Below, in pieces: positions 8,476-15,800 of a stretch of DNA of 27,695 nt (position 1 is the first letter of the stretch; each line of letters opens with the position of its first letter). The DNA is from UPXZ01 sp964634605 (GTDB taxonomy: Bacteria > Bacteroidota > Bacteroidia > Bacteroidales > Paludibacteraceae). The notes under the pieces were generated by a model, which ran no database searches, was not told where the DNA came from, and saw nothing but the letters and a program-made list of their open reading frames with translations. The stretch lies in the NCBI GenBank assembly GCA_964634605.1, contig CAZWLJ010000042.1, positions 1-27,695 on the forward strand. Direction: 5' to 3'. A program made the translations under genes and the position numbers.

Positions 8476-9282
8476 ATGCTAAATGCCTCCATCGTCCTAT
8501 ATGGCCATTCCGTTGCCGAAATTGAACCGTTAATCTGTTCGCTAAGGCAATCCAGACTGGTGAACGAGGTGTATTTAATTGATAATTCACCCGTCAGGAA
8601 CGATGAATTTATGTCGGTTCAGGCTGTTTACATTTTCAATGACAAAAATATCGGGTACGGTGCAGCTCACAACTTGGCAATCCGTCAAACCATCGCACAG
8701 AATATACCTTATCATCTGGTAATCAATCCCGATATTGAGTTTGACGGCAAATTACTCGGTGAACTGATTGGTTTTATGGATGAAAATTCAGATATTGGTC
8801 AGTTAATGCCCCGGGTGCTTTATCCTGATGGCGGAATACAATACCTGTGTAAGTTACTTCCGAAACCAACCGACCTGATTTTCAGGCGTTTTCTGCCCCG
8901 GAATTGGACAAGGAAATCCAACGAACGTTTCGAACTGAGAAAATCCGGTTACGACAGAATAATGGAGGTGCCCTATCTGTCGGGTTGCTTCATGCTTTTG
9001 CGTACGGAAGCTTTGAAAGTGGTCGGACTCTTCGACGAACGGTTTTTCATGTATCCCGAAGATATTGACTTAACCCGCCGCATGCACCGCAGCTACAAGA
9101 CCATTTTTTATCCCGGTGTAAGTATTGTGCATCATCACGCACAGGCATCTTATCAAAATGTCAGACTTTTAGGCGTTCATATCCTGAATCTGATAAGATA
9201 TTTCAATAAATGGGGCTGGTTTTTTGATAAAGAACGAAAAAAAGTTAATCGGGATACGCTCGAGAAACTGAATTTGTTGTAA
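8476..9282 (+). CDS. Glycosyltransferase family 2, WbbL-like
   Basis: A 268-residue GT-A protein typical of rhamnosyltransferase WbbL-type enzymes: NASIVLYGHSVAEI at the start, then LIDNSP, NDKNIGYGAAHNLAIRQ, LVINPDIEFDGKLLGEL (NPD variant of DxD), LMPRVLYPDG, the acceptor-side YLSGCFMLLRTEAL and FFMYPEDIDLTRRMH with its conserved acidic cluster, and VSIVHHHAQASY near the end. The ATG abuts the preceding stop, which gives tight coupling. It is the last glycosyltransferase of the cluster. Confidence 0.92.
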   Translation: MLNASIVLYGHSVAEIEPLICSLRQSRLVNEVYLIDNSPVRNDEFMSVQAVYIFNDKNIGYGAAHNLAIRQTIAQNIPYHLVINPDIEFDGKLLGELIGFMDENSDIGQLMPRVLYPDGGIQYLCKLLPKPTDLIFRRFLPRNWTRKSNERFELRKSGYDRIMEVPYLSGCFMLLRTEALKVVGLFDERFFMYPEDIDLTRRMHRSYKTIFYPGVSIVHHHAQASYQNVRLLGVHILNLIRYFNKWGWFFDKERKKVNRDTLEKLNLL

Positions 9283-9317
9283 ATTTGCAGAAAATATTCA
9301 TAAAAAAAGTTATATCC

Positions 9318-9896
9318 ATGAGTTTTAGCCTTATTCAGATTACAAGTACATTTATTGCCCTTTTTATCATAATTGATATTATTGGAGCGATTCCTATTTT
9401 ATTGGGACTCAAAGAAAAGGGAGTAAAAATTAAACCGGCAAGTGTGAGTGTCGTGTCATTTATTATTCTGCTCATATTTTTATTTACCGGCGAAGCGATT
9501 CTTAATCTTTTCAACGTCGATATCCAGTCTTTCGCAGTTGCCGGCTCGGTGGTTATTTTTATTTTTGCCCTTGAAATGGTGCTGGATGTGGAAATTTACA
9601 AAAACCGCGGTCCGGAAGGATCTGCATCGTTTGTCCCCATAGCATTTCCGCTGGTTGCAGGTCCTGCTTCGTTTACCACCCTGCTCTCGCTGCGTGCTGC
9701 TTACGATATTCAGAATATAATCGTCGCGCTCGTTATCAATATTATTTGGGTCTTTCTGGTACTGAAGTTTACAGGAAGAATTGAAAGATTTTTCGGTAAA
9801 GGAGGAATTTATATCATGCGTAAATTTTTCGGCATCATCCTGCTTGCCATTTCCGTCAAGCTTTTTACCGAAAATATCGGAAGTCTTTTGAGGTAA
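9318..9896 (+). CDS. MarC-family integral membrane protein
   Basis: A 192-residue protein with about six membrane spans in the MarC (UPF0056) pattern: first segment with IDIIGAIPILLGL, a central FPLVAGPASFTTLLSL signature and the last segment MRKFFGIILLAISVKLF. MarC proteins were once linked to multiple antibiotic resistance, but their substrate remains unknown. I start at ATG 9318; a TTG at 9285 would add an odd basic leader and overlaps a TAAATTTGC sequence (9280-9288) that resembles a -7 box, although no clear -33 box is present. It follows the last transferase by 35 bases and is probably unrelated to polysaccharide assembly. A terminator follows. Confidence 0.9.
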   Translation: MSFSLIQITSTFIALFIIIDIIGAIPILLGLKEKGVKIKPASVSVVSFIILLIFLFTGEAILNLFNVDIQSFAVAGSVVIFIFALEMVLDVEIYKNRGPEGSASFVPIAFPLVAGPASFTTLLSLRAAYDIQNIIVALVINIIWVFLVLKFTGRIERFFGKGGIYIMRKFFGIILLAISVKLFTENIGSLLR

Positions 9897-9924
9897 CCTG
9901 CTAAAAAAATAAGTGCATTTCCGG

Positions 9925-9967
9925 AGTGAATACTTGTCTTTTCTAAAGATATTTATTCACTTTTTTT
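9925..9967 (+). terminator. Probable terminator after the MarC gene
   Basis: AGTGAATA (9925-9932) pairs with TATTCACT (9954-9961), and the intervening bases hold a second short pairing (TCTTT with AAAGA). The hairpin is followed directly by seven T residues. It lies 28 bases after the marC stop and probably ends the long polysaccharide-to-marC transcript. Confidence 0.75.
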
Positions 9968-10068
9968 GTGCCGGTCTTCACGCATTCCTCAGTTTTCACT
10001 TACACAAAATGACAAGAATTCGGATGAATTGAAGGATTCAGAAAAAACAAAACAAAAATTAATTAAAA

Positions 10069-10095
10069 TTCACTAAAATTTACAATTTTGGTGAA
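10069..10095. promoter_or_regulatory. 27-base dyad upstream of the FadL-type gene
   Basis: TTCACTAAAATT (10069-10080) and AATTTTGGTGAA (10084-10095) form an inverted repeat with 12-base arms, one T/G position and a three-base centre TAC. It is not followed by a T run on the plus strand, so it does not look like a marC terminator. Size and symmetry resemble a dimeric repressor operator, but no regulator is identified. Confidence 0.45.
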
Positions 10096-10166
10096 AGTGC
10101 TGATATTCAGAGGTGAATGACGATAAAATGAGAAATATTGAGTGTTTTATTGCACAAAAAACGGTA

Positions 10167-10201
10167 ATATGTGCATTTAATTTGCCAAACATTGCACATA
10201 T
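10167..10201. promoter_or_regulatory. Inverted repeat ATATGTGCA-N17-TGCACATAT overlapping the promoter
   Basis: A perfect nine-base inverted repeat (10167-10175 and 10193-10201) with a 17-base centre. A third, partial half-site TTGCACA lies at 10149-10155. The right half overlaps the proposed -33 box of the next promoter, which would suit a repressor or an overlapping activator. The binding protein is unknown. Confidence 0.45.
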
Positions 10202-10223
10202 CTTTACAAAATGTGTAATTTTG
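10191..10223 (+). promoter_or_regulatory. Bacteroidetes-type promoter for the FadL-type gene
   Basis: ATTG (10191-10194), a 21-base spacer and TAATTTTG (10216-10223) fit the TTTG / TAnnTTTG consensus with one mismatch in the -33 box. Transcription would begin near 10230, giving a leader of about 75 bases to the ATG at 10307. Confidence 0.5.
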
Positions 10224-10306
10224 TGGCCTGAGAAATTCTTTATACCGGAGATTATCATTTTAGAATCCGGAAAGATTTCTTGTAAAAAAACAAAAAAAGT
10301 AATTAT

Positions 10307-11938
10307 ATGAATAAAAAATTATTGATTTCTGCTTTCTCGTTACTGGCAGCAACTTCGCTTTTTGCCGGGGGCTTACTCACCAACACCAACCAGAGTGTTC
10401 ATTTCTTAAGAAATCCGGCACGCGATGCTTCCACCGAAATTGATGCTGTGTACACCAATCCAGCGGGTTTGGTATTCATGAAAGATGGTTTCCACATCTC
10501 ACTCAACAACCAGAGTGCTTTTCAGACACGTACTATTACTGCTACTTTTGCCCCTTTTGCAGGGAATGGAGGCAGCGACACCAAAGAATTCTCAGCTAAG
10601 ACAAATGCTCCTGTGATACCAAGCATTCAGGCTGCGTACAAAAAGGATCGTTTTGCAATTTCAGGCGGATTCGGAGTGGTTGGCGGTGGCGGTGTGGCAG
10701 CATTCAGCGATGGCTTACCCTCGCTTGAGGCTCCCGTATCGATGATTCCGGTTTCACTTACCAAAAACGGGGTAAATACCACGAAATATTCTCTCAGCCA
10801 GTACATGGAAGGGAAACAATACACCTTCGGCCTGCAGGCAAACGGTTCTTACAAAATAACAGAACACTTATCCGCTGGGGTAGGATTGCGTGTTAATATC
10901 GTGAGTAATGCCTACAAAGGGCATATAAAGAGCATTATGATTAATCCGAACCAAACGGCATTTGGTGCTTCATACAATGGTACCGCTATGGTTGCCGCAC
11001 CCAACTTCTTTACGGATGCTGCTGCTAAACTCAACGGATGGTCTGCCGGTGCCACAGCCTTTGTTTCAGGTTTACAACCGGTAATATCAGGTGGTGGAGG
11101 TAATTTTCTGCTGTCGAACGGCACTTCAGTCGGTTTGTCGTCAACTCAGATTGCCCAGATTCAGGCTTTACTCGGAGCTACAGGACTTACTCCGGCTCAG
11201 ATTGGAGGCATGTCCATTCAGGATGCCAGGAATGCATTATCAGCTGCCGCTCCTGTTTTTGCCGGAAAAGCTACAGCCATGACAGCTAACGCCGCAGCCA
11301 CAGCCGACAGGCAACTCGAAACACAACAATCGGGAATAGGTATTACACCTGTTTTAAGCCTGAATTACAATCTCGACAGGCTGAATGTAGCGGTGAAATA
11401 CGAGATGAAAAGCAATATTACACTGACCAACAAAACTACGGTTGACGATACCGGAATGTATGCTGACGGGGCTGAAACTCCGGCCGACATACCTGCTTAT
11501 CTGGCAGTGGGAGCCGACTACAATTTTACCGGAAACTGGAAAGTATCTGCCGGATATCACCATTTCTTTGATTCAGATGCCGGAATGGCCAATGACAAAC
11601 AGCAATTTATAAACGGAGGCATGAACGAGTACCTGCTTGGAACTGAATATAAGTTCGCAGAACGATTTTTGCTTAGTGCAGGCGGACAGCTGAGTCGTAC
11701 CGGTGTGACCGACGAATACCAGTCGGATATGAGCTACAGCCTGAACTCACTGACAGTCGGGCTTGGTGGAGCAGTTGATCTGACTGAAAATCTGCGTCTG
11801 AACGTAGCTTATATGTTTACAAACTTTTCTGACTGGACCAAAAATTTTGCTAACTACAACGGAACAACCTTACCCGGTACCGATGTGTATGCCCGTACAA
11901 GCCGGGTATTCGGTGTGGGGATAGACTACAGATTCTGA
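10307..11938 (+). CDS. OmpP1/FadL-family outer membrane transporter
   Basis: A 543-residue protein with a clear signal peptide (MNKKLLISAFSLLAATSLFAG) and the OmpP1/FadL pattern right after it: LLTNTNQSVHFLRNPARDAS, then DAVYTNPAGLVFM. The rest is rich in alternating amphipathic strands, and the protein ends in a terminal aromatic residue (DYRF), the usual signal for beta-barrel insertion by BAM. FadL proteins are 14-stranded barrels that bring hydrophobic molecules such as long-chain fatty acids into the cell. Residues about 230-340 form a long Ala/Gly/Ser-rich loop. It is a single-gene unit with its own promoter region and terminator. The substrate is inferred from family only. Confidence 0.92.
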   Translation: MNKKLLISAFSLLAATSLFAGGLLTNTNQSVHFLRNPARDASTEIDAVYTNPAGLVFMKDGFHISLNNQSAFQTRTITATFAPFAGNGGSDTKEFSAKTNAPVIPSIQAAYKKDRFAISGGFGVVGGGGVAAFSDGLPSLEAPVSMIPVSLTKNGVNTTKYSLSQYMEGKQYTFGLQANGSYKITEHLSAGVGLRVNIVSNAYKGHIKSIMINPNQTAFGASYNGTAMVAAPNFFTDAAAKLNGWSAGATAFVSGLQPVISGGGGNFLLSNGTSVGLSSTQIAQIQALLGATGLTPAQIGGMSIQDARNALSAAAPVFAGKATAMTANAAATADRQLETQQSGIGITPVLSLNYNLDRLNVAVKYEMKSNITLTNKTTVDDTGMYADGAETPADIPAYLAVGADYNFTGNWKVSAGYHHFFDSDAGMANDKQQFINGGMNEYLLGTEYKFAERFLLSAGGQLSRTGVTDEYQSDMSYSLNSLTVGLGGAVDLTENLRLNVAYMFTNFSDWTKNFANYNGTTLPGTDVYARTSRVFGVGIDYRF

Positions 11939-11997
11939 AAAAATCCTGAATTCTATTTCTGAAGGTTCCAAAAATAAAATCTGAAAACTTTTTTTTG

Positions 11998-12037
11998 AAA
12001 CGGAACAGGCCTCCGGGCAGGTTCCGTTTCCGTTTTT
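11998..12037 (+). terminator. Terminator after the FadL-type gene
   Basis: AAACGGAAC (11998-12006) pairs with GTTCCGTTT (12021-12029), with an inner GCC/GGC pairing closing a TCCG loop. CCG and five T residues follow. It lies 60 bases after the stop. Confidence 0.75.
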
Positions 12038-12081
12038 AAAGTGATCAGATAAAATTATTAATAAATATTTCTGTAATTTTT

Positions 12082-12111
12082 TTTGTAATATCAAAAATTG
12101 CTGTATCTTTG
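12082..12111 (+). promoter_or_regulatory. Promoter of the tRNA-Val locus
   Basis: TTTG (12082-12085), 18 bases, then TATCTTTGC (12104-12112), a perfect TAnnTTTG box. Predicted transcription start is near 12119, only about a dozen bases before the first, broken tRNA copy. The promoter therefore belonged to the tRNA gene that stood at 12132, and now has to read through the broken copy to reach the intact one. Confidence 0.75.
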
Positions 12112-12131
12112 CATCACTTTTGTAAAAACAA

Positions 12132-12190
12132 GGGCGTTTAGCTCAGCTGGTTCAGAGCACTCCGATACATCGGAGGGGTCGGATCCGGTA
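12132..12190 (+). pseudogene. Broken tRNA-Val copy 1 with palindrome in the anticodon arm
   Basis: The first 28 bases (GGGCGTTTAGCTCAGC onwards through GAGCA) equal the intact tRNA-Val at 12211. The anticodon arm is replaced by CTCCGAT-AC-ATCGGAG (12160-12175). After GGGTCGG the 5' half of the T arm is missing (about eight bases), ATCCG is retained, and similarity then ends in an A/T-rich spacer. There is no 3' acceptor strand. It cannot form a working tRNA. The same palindrome is present in copy 3 at 12602. Confidence 0.85.
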
Positions 12191-12210
12191 AAAAATTTAA
12201 ATTATAAAAA

Positions 12211-12285
12211 GGGCGTTTAGCTCAGCTGGTTCAGAGCATCTGCCTTACAAGCAGAGGGTCGGCGGTTCGAATCCGTCAACGCCCA
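12211..12285 (+). tRNA. tRNA-Val, anticodon UAC
   Basis: A 75-base sequence that folds as a full cloverleaf: acceptor GGGCGTT with AACGCCC, D stem GCTC/GAGC, anticodon stem TCTGC/GCAGA enclosing CTTACAA (anticodon TAC, valine), T stem GGCGG/CCGTC with loop TTCGAAT, and discriminator A. The CCA end is not encoded. It is transcribed from the promoter at 12082 through the broken copy, and a terminator follows seven bases later. Confidence 0.97.
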
Positions 12286-12291
12286 CAAAAT

Positions 12292-12320
12292 AAAGAGTTA
12301 CAGTAATGTAGCTCTTTTTT
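12292..12320 (+). terminator. Terminator after tRNA-Val
   Basis: AAAGAGTTACA pairs with TGTAGCTCTTT across a GTAA loop, with one G-U pair, and is followed by T residues. It lies between the intact tRNA and the GIY-YIG gene, so the nuclease gene would need its own promoter or read-through. Confidence 0.8.
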
Positions 12321-12331
12321 AATTTAAACCT

Positions 12332-12583
12332 GTGGGGAATTTTTACGTATATATTATTTACTCAGCGAATTTAGATATTTACTATGTCGGTTCTTCTGGT
12401 AATCTTGAAGACAGGCTAAAACGGCATAATTCAGGTAGAAGTAAATTTACAAAACCGGGAATTCCGTGGAAACTGATGTATCAGAAAGAATTTCAGACTA
12501 AAGGTGAAGCATATCAGGCAGAACTTTACATTAAGTCTCAGAAAAGCCGTTTGTACATAGAAAATCTTATCAGCAGCGTTTAG
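12332..12583 (+). CDS. Small GIY-YIG endonuclease-domain protein
   Basis: An 83-residue single-domain GIY-YIG protein of the UPF0213/YhbQ-like type that is abundant in Bacteroidetes. The key residues are visible: V6-Y7-I8 (GIY equivalent), Y18-V19-G20 (YIG equivalent), R28, and E64, the likely metal ligand, in AELYIKSQKSR. The fold cuts DNA in UvrC and homing nucleases; the activity of these short forms is mostly unproven. The start is probably GTG 12332, since no ATG precedes the conserved FYVYIIYS. Its final codons run into the third tRNA-Val copy, whose D-arm sequence GCGTTTAG provides Val and the TAG stop. It is flanked on both sides by tRNA-Val sequence, which suggests a mobile unit. Confidence 0.85.
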   Translation: MGNFYVYIIYSANLDIYYVGSSGNLEDRLKRHNSGRSKFTKPGIPWKLMYQKEFQTKGEAYQAELYIKSQKSRLYIENLISSV

Positions 12584-12677
12584 CTCAGCTGGTTCAGAAC
12601 ACTCCGATACATCGGAGGGGTCGGCGGTTCGAACTCCGATTTCATCGGAATGTCATTCTTCCATCCCTCAACGCCCA
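12576..12677 (+). pseudogene. Broken tRNA-Val copy 3 with two palindromes
   Basis: From GCGTTTAGCTCAGCTGG (12576) it follows tRNA-Val except for the two missing 5' G residues. The anticodon arm is the same CTCCGAT-AC-ATCGGAG palindrome (12602-12617) as in copy 1. In the T arm, after GGCGGTTCGAA, about 30 extra bases occur with a second palindrome TCCGAT-TTC-ATCGGA (12635-12649). It then rejoins the tRNA 3' acceptor strand AACGCCCA (12670-12677). The copy also overlaps the end of the GIY-YIG gene. It cannot fold as a normal tRNA. Confidence 0.85.
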
Positions 12678-12686
12678 CAAAAAGTA

Positions 12687-12719
12687 AAAGTCGAATATAG
12701 AGATATATTCGACTTTTTT
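12687..12719 (+). terminator. Strong terminator after tRNA copy 3
   Basis: AAAGTCGAATATA (12687-12699) pairs perfectly over 13 bases with TATATTCGACTTT (12704-12716) around GAGA, ending in a T run. Its position ten bases after the tRNA 3' end suggests that it was the terminator of an older tRNA-Val gene. Confidence 0.85.
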
Positions 12720-12782
12720 GTTTTAATCGTGTGAAAAAATGATATTTCATGATCAGTTGAGCGGGAAGTATTTTAAAATAGA

Positions 12783-12811
12783 AAAGCCCTTAGCGTTTAG
12801 TCAGGGGCTTT
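12783..12811 (-). terminator. Terminator of the beta-galactosidase gene
   Basis: AAAGCCC (12783-12789) and GGGCTTT (12805-12811) form a stem; on the minus strand it ends in TTTT and lies 26 bases after the stop of the beta-galactosidase. It may also work weakly on the plus strand. Confidence 0.6.
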
Positions 12812-12836
12812 ATCAATACATCTTTATATCACACGG

Positions 12837-15800
12837 TTATTTCAATAGTTTTATCGTATAACTGTACTGATATTCTTTGGCAGTAAAACGATATTTATTC
12901 AGCGGAATTGCTCCCCAGGAGTTTAATCCGGCAACACCGCGCTGGAATAAATCAACATAAAGAACCGTTTCCCAGCGCGATTTTACATCCTTCCAGTGTT
13001 GCTGTTTTTTAGTCATTCCGGGGTCGAGATCTTCTGGTTTATAATTTATTGCAGCGACTGACAGAGGCTGAGCACCTTTTATTTCAATTCCCTGACCTTT
13101 GTCGGTTTTCAGTGTCAGCCAGCGTACATCCGTTTTGTTGCCCGTTTCCTGCGGACGGAAATACTGAAAAGCCTGATCTTTCACTTTTCCGCTCCAGATG
13201 CCCATAAATGCATCCTGATTCCGATCGACATAATTTTCACGTGGTCCGCGTCCATACCAGGTGAAGTTATCCATATCGTTAGGCAAAGTCATCAGCATAC
13301 CGAAACGCATCATTTCAGGTAAATCATCCGAAAGTGCTTTGTAGTCTGCTTTGATTGTCAGACTGCCGTCTTTGTTTACTGTATAAGTCAGATCAACTTT
13401 TGCTTCCACACCGCGTGGTTTTACTTCGTATTTTACGGTTACTGTACCGTTTTGTTTCTCCAAACCTTTATATTTTGAGGTGAGGTTATGACTTGCTGCA
13501 TCCCACAACCTCAGTTTGTACTGATCACCCGCACCAAAATCATTATCGGTCGGAGCCCGCCAGAAATTCAAACGCGGAAGCTCATAAAATACGTTGCTGC
13601 CTTCGTTTCTGACATTATTCAGCATCCGGCCATCCCGGAGCGAAAATTCATATTCCACGTCACCTGACTTCACTATCAGGTTATTGTCTTTTTCTTCCGT
13701 TTCCAGACTTCCTTCTGTATTTTCTTCCACGAAATAGTTGTTCGTTTCAAAAGCCATCTCACCTTTTGCAACTTCAAAACCCGCCGGAATAAGCTCAGAA
13801 GCCTGTTTTGTGTAAGCGTACAGTTGCAGGAAGTATTCAACGCCTGGTTTTTGTTCCAGCGAAGGAAGTTTCAGTTTCACATCCTGTCGGGAGTCAGCTT
13901 TTACGGTTACGTCAAAATTTCCTTCAGCTGAATTCTCGCCATTTTTTAGCAATACCCATTTGAAGGTATAATTTTTTGGTGAAATATCAGTAAATTTGAA
14001 ATCATTAAAAATGGTAATCACTCCGTTTTTAAGGTCTTTAGCTTCGAAAATGATATTTTGATACACCTTTTTCACAATGGATGTGTGAGGAATATAGTTT
14101 TGATCGGGGCTTATCATTCCGTCCATGCAGAAATTATCATCGTTCATGCGGTTGTATCCGCCCAGATCGCCGCCGTAAGCCCAGTAGGAACGCCCCTGCT
14201 CATCTTTTGCCGGATAACCGTGATTGTACCATTCCCAGATGAAACCTCCCTGCATATTCTTACTTGTACGCATTAAATCCCAGTAATCCTGGAAGTTACC
14301 CATGCTGTTTCCCATGGCATGAGCATATTCGCACATGATGTACGGTCTGCCGAGATCACGCTTTGCATCTCGCAACATGCTGTCCCACGATGGATACATG
14401 TGGCAAATAATGTCGGTGTTCCGGTCACGCTGATACGCTTGCTCGTACTGTACCGGGCGGCTCTTGTCGCGCTGTTTTGCCCAGTCGTACATGTCGAAAA
14501 ATGCTTTTCCGTTGCTGGCTTCATTACCAAGCGACCAAAAAATTACCGAAGCATGGTTTTTATCCCTTTCAATCAGTCGCATAATACGGTCCATATGCTG
14601 TGCGTGCCATTCGGGGAAGTTGGAAACGTTGTCCTTGCCATATCCCAAACCATGTGATTCGAGGTTGGCCTCGTCGACCAGATAGATGCCGTATTCATCG
14701 CAAAGCTTGTACCAGAGTGGTTGCTGAGGATAGTGTGATGTGCGCACAGCGTTGATATTCAGTTCTTTCATCAGCTGGATATTTCGCATCATTTCTTTGC
14801 GGGTAACCGTATTTCCGGCATTGGTGTTGAATTCATGAAGATTGACGCCCTTGAAATATACTTTTTTCCCGTTTACCAGCAGTTGTCCGTCTTTAATTTC
14901 GATTTTCCGGAAACCGATTTTGTGAGAAGTTGATTCTATTACACTCCCTTTTTCATCTTTTAATGTCAAAACCATTGTATAGAGATTGGGAGTTTCGGCT
15001 GTCCATTGAAGTGGTGAGGAGATGCGGGACTGAGGTATCTCAACATTCAGAATTTCATTGGCTGGAATTGTCTTTTTCTGCGATTTTGAAACTATTTTTT
15101 TACCCGATTTATCTAAAACAGCGACTTCAAGCGTTTGAATCTGAGGCAAATTTGTATAGTTCTTCAGCGAAACTTCTATGCTGAATAATCCGTTTTTATA
15201 GTTTGTATCCAGATCGGGATGAGCAAAAAAGTCCAGGATACGGGTTTGTGCTGTGCTGTACAGATAGACACTCCGGTTAATGCCACCCAGACGCCACATA
15301 TCCTGATCCTCGAGAAAGGAACCGTCACTGAATTTATGTACTTCGCAGGCAAGCGTATTTTGTCCCTTGCGGATGTATTTTGTGATGTCAAATTCGGCCG
15401 GACTTTTCGAATTCTGTGTGTAACCCACTTTCTGACCGTTGACCCAGACATACATGGCGTTTGTTCCGGCATCGAAATGGATAAAAACCCGTCGTCCGTC
15501 CCAGTTATCGGGAATATCGAAATTTCTGCGGTAAGTTCCAACCGGTGAGTCTTCTCTGTCGGTGAATGGCGGACGTGCTCTGAATCCAAAACCGGTATTG
15601 ACATACATCGGTATACCGAATCCATTGAACTCCCAGTTACCCGGAACAGGCATATTTACCCAACCGTTCATGTCGAAATTTTCATTCCAGAAACCTTCGG
15701 GAATTTCACCAACTTTGGGTACCCACTTGAATTTCCAGATACCATCAAGCGAAACGTAAAATGGGGATTGATTGTAAACATCGGCAATTGCCAGATTTTC

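Noticed and set aside
10249..10272. ACCGGA/TCCGG inverted pair before the FadL-type start as a riboswitch or attenuator
   Set aside because: The arms are only five to six bases, and no alternative pairing or T run was found.
10113..10310. Open frame of 65 codons upstream of the FadL-type gene
   Set aside because: It crosses the promoter and dyads, has no ribosome binding site and a composition unlike a protein gene; it overlaps the regulatory region.
12132..12677. CRISPR array
   Set aside because: The three repeated segments are tRNA-Val sequence with unequal spacing and a protein gene between them, not regular repeats and spacers.
14319..14657. Plus-strand open frames inside the beta-galactosidase gene
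   Set aside because: They are shadows of a long, well conserved minus-strand coding region and have no family features.
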